A stretch of DNA of 64,000 nucleotides from Scytalidium lignicola (lineage: Eukaryota; Ascomycota; Leotiomycetes). Shown piece by piece: positions 47,301-58,419 of this stretch (within the stretch, counting starts at the first letter, position 1; each line of letters starts with the position of its first letter). The DNA is taken from assembly GCA_002812745.2 (NCBI GenBank), contig NCSJ02000050.1, positions 62,001-126,000 of the forward strand, written 5' to 3'. Both the position numbers and the translations under genes were made by a program. Under the pieces are notes generated by a model. It was not told the DNA's origin and made no database searches. It was given only the letters and a program-made list of their open reading frames with translations.

Positions 47301-48391
47301 GAACGCACAATTGGTATTGATAAATGTGAAGTGGGTTGAAAATCAAAGTGTAAGGCTGCAATGCCGAGAAAGGAATACAAGGACTTACGCGTTTGTGGAG
47401 CGATGACTGGTGGGGTCTTGTCTCACAGCTTCTTCCTTCTCGTCTTCGTCACTGTTTCGCCTGGAGCCAGGAACTGACTGGGAAGGAAATTTGTCATCCA
47501 TTAAGAGCCGAGATTGCATAATACCAGATTGTGGTGACGTGAGCAGAGATCCTGATCGACTAGAACGATTGAAAAGACCCGGTGGTGATACAAGTGCCGA
47601 AGTAGAATATCGGTTTGGACGCGAGAACACGGATGGGAAGCCCGAGCTTGTGTCGCGATATTCAGGTGGTGTAGTTGGTTCTGACTGATGGCCTGTGATT
47701 GTGTTATTACCGCGAAGGTCTTCTTGCATCTGAGCTAGTTCTTGTTCTTCACGACGCTGTTGTAGATCTAGCAATTGCATCTCCGCCTCAAATCGGCGTT
47801 TCTGTTCGCGGAGACGTTCGTATTCCAGCTTCTTCTTTTCTAACTGTTCGAATTGTAAGCTGCAGGGCCCAAACGGACTTGCTAGCAACGCGCTAAATTG
47901 TCTATTGAACTTCACAAATTTGGTGTATGAAACACGTCTTGTGTGTAATGGGGGCAAACTATGTTACAAGTTTTCAAAGAAACGAGGAATCTTACAAGTT
48001 GAACTTTATGGTAAGTCTACAATGGAACAGAAGTTAGCTTCATATGATGCTAATTTACTTCAACATATTCAATACAAAAGTAATGGATATCATTGAGACA
48101 ATAGCAATAACGAGGTAGTGAATAGTGGCTTACCGAGGGCCCGTATTCTTGCTGCTCTTGGGCGCCACGAAGGCTCGCAAGAGTCGCAATTGTAGGAATC
48201 CTTCCGGAGTCTGTTGTAAACCGGCGGGCAATCCCACCACGGCCATCTTGTGGGAGCACAGATTGGGACACACGAGAGCTGTTCCTTGGAGGAGAAACCA
48301 AACCTAGCAAGGAAGAATCGTTTCGTGGAGACTGTTGGTTTCGGAACCGCAATTCATCGAGTCGATCGCTGCTACTGTTTGAGAACGCCAT
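44312..48391 (-). CDS. Pumilio-family RNA-binding protein (Puf4-like)
   Basis: Post-transcriptional regulator binding UGUA-containing 3' UTRs. Five exons (48134-48391, 47389-47843, 46586-46772, 45677-46532, 44312-45624) give 1022 residues. The last exon holds eight PUF repeats from about residue 590, e.g. GEIYALCKDQHGCRFLQKKL, VIELMTDPFGNYLCQKLLEF, VRIALNQHGTRALQKMIEFI, VVELIQDLNGNHVIQKCLNK, HCIEVGTHRHGCCVLQRCID and LVQDPFGNYVVQYIL. The N-terminal half is disordered Ser/Gln/Asn-rich with a coiled-coil (LEKKKLEYERLREQKRRFEA). Introns 1 and 2 are unusually long, 290 and 616 bases. The acceptor of intron 1 is ambiguous (47843 chosen; an in-frame alternative would add about 23 residues). Puf4-type is inferred from repeat sequence. 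Confidence 0.9.
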
Positions 48392-51192
48392 CTTGACTTT
48401 GCTATAAAACTACAACACGTCAGTTTCTGGCACTTAGGGCACGAGAGCTCAACATCTCCAACGAGCCTAAGGTGGGGTCTACTGGTGGCTGGGTGCGATG
48501 AGGGAGAAGGCCTATCGCTCAGGCGCAAAAGAGCGAAGAGGGACGAGAGCAAGACTCACCTACAAAAATATCCAACAGAGCAGTTGCGTCCTGGGAACCC
48601 AGGCGCGGTAGCAAGACGTCGTATCCAGTTTAAAGAGTGTGATTGCTGAAGGAGAGAGTCAGAAGAAATCGGGGAGAAGACGTCGAGGTCAAACCCCTGT
48701 TGCTCGCCCGCCATACCGCTTTGGCGCTAGGATGACAACTGCCACGCAGTAAGGTGCTGCTCTACCACTTCTACGTCCGAGACAATTAGTTAGAAAACTA
48801 CCTATATTACTGCTACGACTACTAAATACTATAGGCATGATTATTATTTTTCGAATTTACCAATGCTGCAATATTGTTTTGTGGCCGTGGAGGAGAGGGC
48901 TTTCGCAGCAGGATTTAGTGGGGAACTGGCTTTTGGGAGACGAATGTATTTCGGTGAACAGGCACGACGGTTAGCACCGCTGGCAGTGCATATCCTGGGT
49001 GCTTGGGACCCTATTAGCCCGGCCCTGGAGGATCTTCTGGAGAAGACACACAGGGACCCTTTCTTTTAAAACGATGGGAATTGCCAATGCTGCGCGTTCC
49101 AACACGCTGGACAGGACCGACCAGATACGGGAGCGACCTACAGCAGAACCAGTTCTTTAAGCAATAAATCGACACCGTAACACACAGGCCGTAACGGGAA
49201 ACGGAGGCACCAAATGGGGTCCCAATAATTGCAAAGAACTGCTTTGCTGCTGTACCGAAGTACATTCGCCTCCGCAGAGAACTGCCAAATACTCGAATGG
49301 ACGACGGCTTGGACGCTATTGGACCCTGAAGCTCAACCAAGTCACGACGGATGCTGGCTGGTTCCCTTCAGGATGCCGCCGACAGGGATCCACGCGCGCC
49401 CCCGTTGGGCTTTCCAATCATCCAGCCTCCAGGGGCTCCAGTGGCTACAAAGTACGGAAGTACTTCGATCACATTGGTACCGCAGCTACTAAACTCATTA
49501 GGCTCGTCGTCATTTGTTGAAAGTCGAAATGCATCGAAGGACTCTCTCTGATCTGTTTTGCCACGGTGAGGGTATTGTAAACACGGCAGCAGGACACGCT
49601 CTTCAGATCATGATCTCTTCTTTTTCTTCTTTCTTTTTCAACTTGCGAGGTCACAGGGCAGTTTTTGATCCCAACCCCTTAAACGACCAAGATGCCCCCC
49701 AGTCGGCGGTCTGGCCGGAGGGGTGAAACAGGGCTAGGATTACAGAAGCCTGACGATGCTGCGAATAATCCCACAATCGATACGGGCCTCTAGGCTTTGG
49801 CGTGTGGATAGGCCGCAATGGCAGAATCAAGATCCAGATCACTTCAGAAGACGGATCGCGGATTCTCGTTTCGCAAGATCCCAAGAATATGCCAGTGGTA
49901 GCCGATTGTCATAAGATTGGCGATATTGGTGATATGAGTGGCGAGAGTCTTAATTGCATTTGTAAAGCCTTATATTACAGTAACTATTATATACTCTCTG
50001 GACATAAAGGCGATTGAAGATGCACTTCGGCTGGGATTGCGCGGCTGTTCGTTACCTTCGAATTATTGCTCCCACCGAGCCCCTCTATATGAATTCGGAA
50101 TCGAGCCAGCCACTGATGAAACGTTTCCACCAATGCAGCTACTGTCACATTTTGGACAAGTTTGGCGATGCTCAGTAGAGGATCACGCAGTGGCTCGACA
50201 TCACAGAGCAATGAGATGCCGCCGTTGAGACGCTCAACCTCCCCACCTTCCAAGCCCCTCTTCTCGCCCAAAGGCCAAAAGGGCACGAAGGGCTCTTGAA
50301 GCTCAGGGAAGGAAAGGCCCGAGTCACCTTTGGGCAAATCTGCAAATCATCAGTAGCGGAATTACTAAAATAGTGGATTCGATCAAGTGCAACTGTCTGG
50401 CGCTTCACGGACAGAGAGGGGGAAAATTCCTTCGAAGTGGCGGTGAAGAGTCGGTGAGAGGAGACAACGCAAATTTGGTGGTGATATTTGCCTCCGCTCG
50501 AAAGATTTGCGTGCCAGACAAACACAAAATCACATCGGGTTCCGCTACCGAGGGGATGCCTGCTTTTAACCCATTCCCATAATTACCTGCGCAAGCAAGC
50601 TGCAGTCTGACTCTAAAAGGGTTGGGCACTGGGATGGAGACGTATGCAACATCGTAGAGCATGCGCGAAGAGGCTGAATGTTACAGCACACTGGTGTGTA
50701 TGCATGCAATAGGATAGGATACAGTAAATATAGCCGCCCGACCACTGGGACGCTCGATAGGAGATTGCTTGTGTAGAGCCGATCTCGATAGTAGTGCGAT
50801 TGTACGGACGTACAGCATAGTAATTATTCTATTCTATTGTAGAGTTTGTGTAGAGAGGGGGGAACGTAGTGGGTAGGTACAGGACGTGATACTAAGCCAG
50901 CCTTCTGTTCCACGAAAGAAAGATTATAACAACCAAAATCATTCTATTAAAATATATCTGTGCGTTCTCCCAAGAATATTTTGCTTTTGCATATAGAATC
51001 ATCGGATTGTTTAAAAATTGTGGATTTTCGATGTTCGTCAAAAGTCCTCTTTTGACTTTGGATTGATCACCATGTGGCAGAAATGCTTTTTCTTTATCTT
51101 AGCGCGGCGGGGAAACTTTTCGACCACCGTAATTTTTGATATCAGATGCGAACAACAGTCATTCTTCAGCTTCACCAGCTACAACCCCTACA
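48392..51192. promoter_or_regulatory. 2.8 kb gene-free divergent region PUF / RET1
   Basis: By far the longest non-coding stretch. The part from about 48.9 to 50.7 kb looks more G+C-rich than its surroundings. All open frames are short, overlap on both strands and show no domain. I looked for tRNA, rRNA, transposase and reverse transcriptase signatures and saw none. A long 5' leader of the PUF gene is one possibility. Confidence 0.5.
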
Positions 51193-54100
51193 ATGCCACC
51201 AAAAAAGAAGGCTCCAGGCCCAGTAGAGGTCTCAGCGTCGCAGGCAGCTTCTGCGCTCAATGTAAGTCGATTTGCATATCCTTAGAGGCCCTCCTCTAAC
51301 AGCTCTCTTTTAAGGCTGGAGCTCTAGCTGCACAGGATGGTGGGCCACAAGCAGATGCTACAACAAAGGCCGCAAAGACAAAACGAGTCCGGACGAAACA
51401 GACCACTATCAAAGAGGAAGAGCCTGTGGATTACAAGAAGGCTGATGATGTAGGATATCCCGAAACTGCGTGGCATTCAGCTGTTAATATAGAACTCCGC
51501 AGGGATTTTCCGCTTTGCTGGAACCTTTCTACGACGGCAAGAGCTTGACCGATCCGATTTCTACGGCCAGAGACAAATGGAATCTTCTGCCAGCATTCTT
51601 GAAGGTCAAAGGCCTGGTCAAGCAACACATTGACTCGTTCAACTTTTTCGTCGAGCATGAAATCAAAGATATTGTGAAGGCCAATAGACGAATCACTAGC
51701 GATGTTGACAAATACTTTTGGCTAGAGTTCGTCCTATCAATTCTCTAAAAAATAGTTGTTCAGTAAGTGGTTAATACAATGTAGGTACACAAATATAGAG
51801 GTCGGTGAACCGGAACGTCTAGACTACGACGATAGAAGGCCGGCCAACGAGATCACACCAAATGAGTGCCGTCTTCGAGACATGACCTACGCTGCGCCAA
51901 TTAGGGTAGACATAAAGTATGTTCGAGGAAAGACTATTATAGCGAGAAAGGGTATTCCTATTGGAAGGCTACCAATCATGCTGCGCAGCTCAAAATGCAG
52001 ACTCGCTGGCAAAAACGACCGAGAAATGGCCCACATGAACGAGTGCGCTCTCGATCCCGGCGGTTATTTTATCGTCAATGGTACCGAGAAAGTCATTCTT
52101 GTCCAGGAACAGCTTAGCAAGAACAGAGTTATTATTGAGGCTGATCCGAAGAAGGGTATTGTTTCTGCGTCGGTTACCAGGTAGGTAACACTAGGCCTCA
52201 ATGCTTGAAACTAGTACTAAGTTTCACAGTTCAACACATGAACGAAAGTCGAAAAGTTATGTCATGTTAAAAAAGGAGAGAATTACCCTTCAGCACAACA
52301 TCCTACAGGAGGCAGTCCCTATTGTGATCGTACTGAAAGCAATGGGTATCCAATCTGATCATGAAATGCTACAGTTGGTTGCTGGCACGGATAGCACCTA
52401 TCAAGATGAATTCTCCGTAAATTTCGAAGAGAGCACCAAACTTGGAATTTTTTCTCAGCAGCAGGCTTTGGAATATATCGGAGCACGGGTTAAAATGGGC
52501 AGCCGAAATAAAGCTCAGGGAGGAGCTCCCCAAAGGCGAAACCACATCGGAGATGCTTTAGATGCCTTGGCTAATATCATTATCACCCATGTTCCAGTGA
52601 TAGGATTGGACTTCCGGCCTAAGGCGCTATACGTATGCTTCATGGTCCGCAGAGTCCTAATGGCGATGCTTGATCCTACTCTAGTCGATGATCGTGATTA
52701 TGTGGGAAATAAGCGCCTTGAACTTGCAGGACAGCTTCTTTCTCTTCTCTTTGAGGATCTCTTCAAGAAATTTAATTCAGATCTCAAGATGAATATTGAC
52801 AAAGTACTTAAGAAACCTAACCGGACGATGGAGTTTGATGCCTATCATCACCTACAATCAAACGGAAATTATATCACACTGGGGATGAATAGAGCTATCT
52901 CTACAGGCAATTGGAGCCTCAAGCGGTTCAAGATGGAGAGGGCAGGTGTGACACACGTTCTCAGCAGGCTTAGTTACATCAGCGCCTTGGGCATGATGAC
53001 CCGTATCAGCAGTCAGTTCGAGAAAACGAGGAAGGTTAGTGGGCCTCGAGCCCTCCAGCCTTCTCAGTTTGGCATGTTATGTCCCTCCGACACGCCAGAA
53101 GGAGAGGCATGTGGTTTAGTGAAGAACCTAGCATTGATGACGCATATCACAACTTATGATGAAGAGGAGCCGGTCAAGAAATTGATCTTCGTTCTTGGTG
53201 GAGAAGATATCGTACCGATGAGTGGGAAAGAAATCTTTGAAGACGGATCATATGCAGTGTTCCTAAACGGAACTCCAATTGCTGTTACACGAAAACCAAA
53301 AGATTTCCTAAATGGTTTCCGGAAATTCAGAAGAATGGGGCGTGTCTCGATGTTCGTCAGTATCTATATCAACCATCACACCAATGCAGTTCATATAGCG
53401 ACCGATGAGGGAAGAATTTGTCGGCCTCTTATAATTGTCGAGAATAAGAAATCAAAAGTTAAGGTAGCTCATCTAGAGGCACTACGGCAAGGAACTATGG
53501 ATTTTGATGATTTCCTGTACCGAGGTCTGATTGAATATGTGGATGTCAACGAGGAGAACGACTCGAATATCGCCCTTTATGACAATGAGATCGATGAAAC
53601 CAGCACACATGTTGAAATCGAACCTTTCACCATTCTGGGGGCGGTTGCCGGTCTCATTCCTTATCCACATCATAACCAGTCACCTAGAAATACATACCAG
53701 TGTGCTATGGGTAAGCAGGCAATCGGTGCTATAGCATACAATCAGTTTTCTCGCATTGATACCCTCCTTTATCTCATGGTCTATCCACAACAGCCTATGG
53801 TCAAGACAAGAACAATAGAGCTTATTCACTATGATAAACTTCCGGCTGGCCAGAACGCTACAGTTGCAGTCATGTCCTTCTCAGGTTATGATATCGAAGA
53901 TGCCCTCGTCCTTAATAAAGCTTCTTGTGATCGTGGGTTTGGTCGGTGTCAGGTTCTGCGCAAATACTCAACTCAACTCCGGAAATATCCAAATCGATCT
54001 GAGGACCGCCTTGGTGATCGCCAACTAGATGAGAATGGAATGAAAATAGCTAAGCATGCTATCTTAGGCCTAGATGGCATTGCTAATGTGGGAGAAAAGA

Positions 54101-55047
54101 TCTCCTCGGGCGAGGTTTATCTCAATAAGGAGGTCCCTCTTAACACCATATCCGCAGGAATTGGGTCGGACTACGGCACCAATGACTATAAACCAGCTCC
54201 AATGACCTACCGACTGCCGGATCCTAGTTATATCGACAAGGTCATGGTCTCCTCAACCGAAAATGAAAGCAGAGTGTTCAAAGTTCAGACTCGGCAGACT
54301 CGTCGTCCCGAGCTTGGTGATAAGTTTTCATCTCGCCATGGTCAAAAAGGGGTTGTTGGCATCATCGTGAACCAAGAGGATATGCCTTTTGCAGACACCG
54401 GTGTAACACCAGATATAATCATGAATCCTCACGGTTTTCCATCTCGTATGACAGTAGGCAAGATGCTCGAATGTCTCTCTGGGAAAGCAGGTGTCTTAAA
54501 TGGAACACTTGAATATGGCACAGCATTTGGTGGCAGTAATGTTGACGACATGGGAGATATTCTCATCAAGAATGGTTTTAGCTACTCTGGAAAAGACTTT
54601 GTCACCAGCGGGATCACGGGAGAATCTCTACCTGCATATATATTCTTTGGGCCTATATACTACCAAAAACTCAAGCACATGGTACAAGACAAGATGCATT
54701 CACGATCTCGAGGCCCTCGTGCCATCTTGACACGCCAGCCAACGGAAGGTCGTTCCAGGGATGGTGGTCTTCGATTGGGAGAAATGGAAAGAGATTGCCT
54801 GATTGCTTATGGGGCAAGCCAATTGCTCCTTGAGAGACTTATGCTGAGCAGTGATGCACATCAGGTTGATATCTGTGAGAACTGTGGTCTAATGGGATAT
54901 CAAGGATGGTGTCAGACATGTAAAAGTACGAGAGGAGTGACTAGGATGACGATGCCGTATGCTGCAAAGCTGCTCGTCCAGGAATTGCTCAGTATGAATG
55001 TTTTGGTGAGACTGAAGCTAGAGGACGAGTTCCCGCATCCTAGATAA
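51193..55047 (+). CDS. RET1: RNA polymerase III second-largest subunit (C128)
   Basis: Catalytic-core subunit of Pol III, paralogue of Rpb2. Exons 51193-51261, 51315-51449, 51503-51726, 51785-52180 and 52230-55047 encode 1213 residues. Order of blocks: [20 protein letters not shown] (protrusion), [40 protein letters not shown] (fork loop), the hybrid-binding [20 protein letters not shown], the [19 protein letters not shown] segment, and the anchor zinc ribbon [19 protein letters not shown]. Pol III rather than Pol II is indicated by [40 protein letters not shown] and the C-terminal [20 protein letters not shown]. The N-terminal 75 residues are basic, low-complexity and probably disordered ([26 protein letters not shown]). 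Confidence 0.95.
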
Positions 55048-55392
55048 TGAGATTTGTTCAGGATCTCTGTATCACACTATTTAAACTTAGCATGCATTGT
55101 CTTGGAGTTGGTATATATGGTGGTGTTTTTTTGTGCATAGCTTTGGAGTACAAATGAAAAAGAAAAAAATCATTCTTCGATACAGAAATAGACCTATAAC
55201 TTGATGTTGCTATCTCCTTTCATAATATTCTATATGACATTATCCCAAACTCCTCGGAAATGGTTTTAGTGGTTTATTATATTCTATTCCACGAAACTAG
55301 AAATCCCCGAACTTTTATAACACAAAACAGATATCCCAATTGAGCCTCCTCAATTGTGTGTTCTCCTCATTACGCCAATACGTTTACCAAAG
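55048..55392. other. Intergenic, convergent RET1 / DCAF4-like
   Basis: 345 AT-rich bases, including a short A-rich run (about 55157-55170). Expected 3' untranslated regions only. Confidence 0.5.
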
Positions 55393-56948
55393 CTACCAAG
55401 CAAACTGCTCAATATAAGGGTCATGTCCCACCCATATACTCTTTGTCCCTCGATCATTATCTTTGGCAAATCTGATACAGCTAACAGAGTCTCTATTAGG
55501 ATTCTCAAGAGGAAGAGATGTCAATTTATCTCCCCCATGCAGAGAAAACAGTGCGACTTTTTCAAAATCCTGACCGGCAGCTATAATACCAGTCTCAATA
55601 TCAACATCGAGTCCGGTTTGTATTGTGCTAATATTTCTGTATTCTGGGTACTCCAGGATAGGCCTCGTGCATTCCTTCCTTTTCCCACCAGTCCGCCGCC
55701 ATTCTCTCTTTCGATATCTCAGATCGTACTGGCGAAGTGTACTATTTAACCCAGCAACAATGATTCGATGATCATCAAGTTGTTTGATGCAAGCAACGGC
55801 ACTCGGATGTCTGAGCCTTGAGGATTCCGAGCCCCATTCTGGAGATCGACAATCTGTGATTTCAATTATATTATTCCGTCCACCGGACAACAAGACAGAT
55901 GGTTGATTAAATAGAAATTCAAGGGCGAATACGCCTGGTGGGTAGGAGTTGTTGGGATTACCTCGAAAGGTTGGTCCCAACCAGCTCATTCCGAAATCTC
56001 GTTTGTCAACCTCAAGGATCCCATGACTTGTCCCAAAAGCAAAGAGCGTAGAAGAGGAAGGAGGCGCTGGGGCCGAACAAAATACATCAACTTCTCCTTC
56101 TCCCCGAGAGAATCCTGGGCCAAAAACAAGACCTAGATCCGCTCTGTCATTCGAATCTTTATCACCGATACTAACCATTTTCATTATTCCAACCCCTGTT
56201 GATGGGTTTCCAGAGATGTAGGTTATGGCTAGGTGACGGGTTCCTTCGTGGACACTCATAGAAGTGCAATTATCTCTACTTCCGGGGATTATCCAACTAT
56301 GTCCCGTGAAGTTCCGTGTCCGTTCGAGTTCATATATCGATTTACCCACATCAGATGGACCTTTACCGGGTAATTCATCTGTATTAAGCTCCACGATATT
56401 AACACCATCCCCACCTGCTGTGATACTTATCAGTATCAGGATATATAGAGTCTTCGTTCTTATGACTTGAATTTACATACACATATACAGATCAACAGCC
56501 GATCCACTTCGGTCAGTTCTCTGGTCAACAATAAAATTGACAGCTGAATTTTTAATCATATCGTGTGGTAACTCGTTGAGATCCAAAACTGTTTTGTTGA
56601 GGTCTCCTGCAAAGATACTTTCGACGATTCCTTGCCGCCTATGGCCATATTCTCTTGCGAGAAACCCTCCAGATAGGGGGTCTTCCAGAAGCTTAGACTT
56701 TCGAAGGTAGCGCCTTCTCCTAGCTAGACGTAAAACTACTTCCTTGGCCTCTTGATCCTGCACTTTCCGCCGCTTTACATTCTCAGAAGAGTACGGAGCT
56801 GTGGCCGGAGCAGCGTTGCTGTTCTGGATCTTAAAATACTTATTCTTCTCTGGGTCTGTTCAGTCGATTAATAGGGAGAATTAACAGTTCTAGGGCATGA
56901 GTTACCATAGTAGTACCCTGGTATATCTCGCGGCCCAGTTGATGTCAT
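55393..56948 (-). CDS. WD40 protein of the DCAF4/WDR21 type
   Basis: Three exons (56906-56948, 56481-56849, 55393-56417) encode 478 residues. The N-terminus, MTSTGPRDIPGYYYEKNKYF then KIQ, is the IPGFYYD-x-KYFKIQ motif that opens DCAF4-like proteins, which act as CUL4-DDB1 substrate receptors in animals. A helical Arg-rich stretch (VVLRLARRRRYLRKSKLLED) follows, then a beta-propeller with several weak WD units: RNFTGHSWIIPGSRDNCTSM, LLSGGRNNIIEITDCRSPEW, IKQLDDHRIIVAGLNSTLRQ-YD and GIIAAGQDFEKVALFSLHGG. A substrate-receptor role in a fungus is inference. The intron 2 donor choice (56480) is set by reading frame. Confidence 0.8.
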
Positions 56949-57328
56949 ATTGGTGTCTTGAAATAATTAATTATACGATGACACAAAATGTCATGTGGTC
57001 CGAGACAGGTCTCTCATTGCGCATGTCTTTTGGATTCGACTGAGATTAATCTTACTGGCAGAAATTTGATTTCTCTGCACATTTTGTTATAATTATCTTC
57101 AATCGAGATCCTTTGCTAGGAAATTTATCTCAACAGAGAATGGCCAGTTACACATGGTTAGCAACAGTAGTACTTTCGCTCGGGAGCTAATTACGGTACC
57201 CCACAACCCCGCCATCCCTCTCTGTCAAGTCAAACTCCCAAGGTTGAGCCTTCAGCATCATATACAAAATCCAAACATCAATCCACCCATCTTTGCTCGA
57301 GAAGTGCTGTTAAATACCGCTAAATAAA
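56949..57328. promoter_or_regulatory. Bidirectional promoter DCAF4-like / ABM-domain gene
   Basis: 380 bases between divergent starts. AT-rich near the DCAF4-like gene, more C-rich near the ABM gene. No element stands out. Confidence 0.5.
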
Positions 57329-57726
57329 ATGGTGTATACGCTTACAGTTCATTTGTATGCCAATGACCATCCTGAGTCTATTCCTCGAATTAAGGCAAAG
57401 CTCGTCGAAGCAGCACGCATCTATCGAAAAGACAAGGAGACACTCGATTGGCTTGTCATGCAAGATGTCCACGATCCTCGAGCATTTACAATTGTGGAAC
57501 GTTTCGAGAATGAGGGTGTATGGGATACTTATTTTGTTCAAATGTTTTGCTCTAAGAGGACATGCTAATATGGAAATTGCGCCGAATATAGAGTCAGAAG
57601 TATCATCTAGAAAATCCGTATTGGAAGACGTTCGATCCTTATGTTGTGCCCCTTCTCGACAAGCCAATGGATTTACGGAGGCATGAGGAGTTGGACACCA
57701 GTAAAGATGTGGAAGTACCGATATAA
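57329..57726 (+). CDS. Small ABM (antibiotic biosynthesis monooxygenase-like) domain protein
   Basis: Two exons (57329-57517, 57592-57726; intron GTATGG...TATAG in phase 0) give 107 residues. The protein reads MVYTLTVHLYANDHPESIPR, KLVEAARIYRKDKETLDWLV, MQDVHDPRAFTIVERFENEG and SQKYHLENPYWKTFDPYVVP. This is the ABM dimeric ferredoxin-like fold: an alternating beta strand, the FTIVERF strand and the HLENPYWKTF helix. Such small proteins are widespread in fungi and some act in quinone or secondary metabolism, but there is no metabolic cluster around it, so a general housekeeping role is equally possible. Confidence 0.85.
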
Positions 57727-58419
57727 AGAGACACCGTTAGTCTAAGGGTTATGTAGATTCACACCTATGTTAGATAGTTCTCATCTTAAATCTTACTTTT
57801 TGGCAGCATTTTCACAGAATTAAGGGAAATGCAACTGTTCCAAAGCGGGAAAAGCTCATTTCACAGCCANTTTTTTTTTCTTTGAGTATTGGGGTAAATT
57901 GAATATTGCCTATAGACTGGATAAACGTACCNTTTTTTGGGTTACGGGTAGTCCCGGTAGCTTTGTAGAGACATGTTGGAGTACGAGGGCAGCTAGTATA
58001 ACATAGATCGTTACATTGAAAAATGATAAATATGAATAGCGCCGTGAAAATTCATGTTATTAGTGTTTACTTCATCGAGAGTTTTTTTACGTCAGTAAGT
58101 CAGCGTACGGGCGCGGTCGGGAAGTCCACTACATCACTTCTCGCTGTACCAACTAGCCATTGATGACTCTTGTGATAGGCTTGTTAAATATGCGTTCTGA
58201 TTAGGCAGTTTAATTCTTGTCAATGGTCCGTCTATTGGCAAGGCTATGGATGTACTATCCCGTTGTTCAGCCCTGCCAGCCTTGTCTTCACTGCACAGCC
58301 AATCAACGATAAGCCTATACAACTTCAATTGTCACATCAACTCCTCCTTTTTAGACAACAAAGACACCACAAAAACAATGCAAACATCCTTAAATGTGTA
58401 GCAACCCCCCTTGCTTACA
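57727..58419. promoter_or_regulatory. ABM-gene 3' flank and upstream region of large WD40 gene
   Basis: About 690 bases with Ns at 57870 and 57932, both just before T runs. No gene-like open frame. Confidence 0.4.

Noticed and set aside
48690..48790. tRNA-like stretch on the minus strand (TGGTAGAGCAGCA with a GGGTTTGACC-like end)
   Set aside because: The D-loop-like part is suggestive, but the T stem and acceptor stem do not pair, so I do not call a tRNA.
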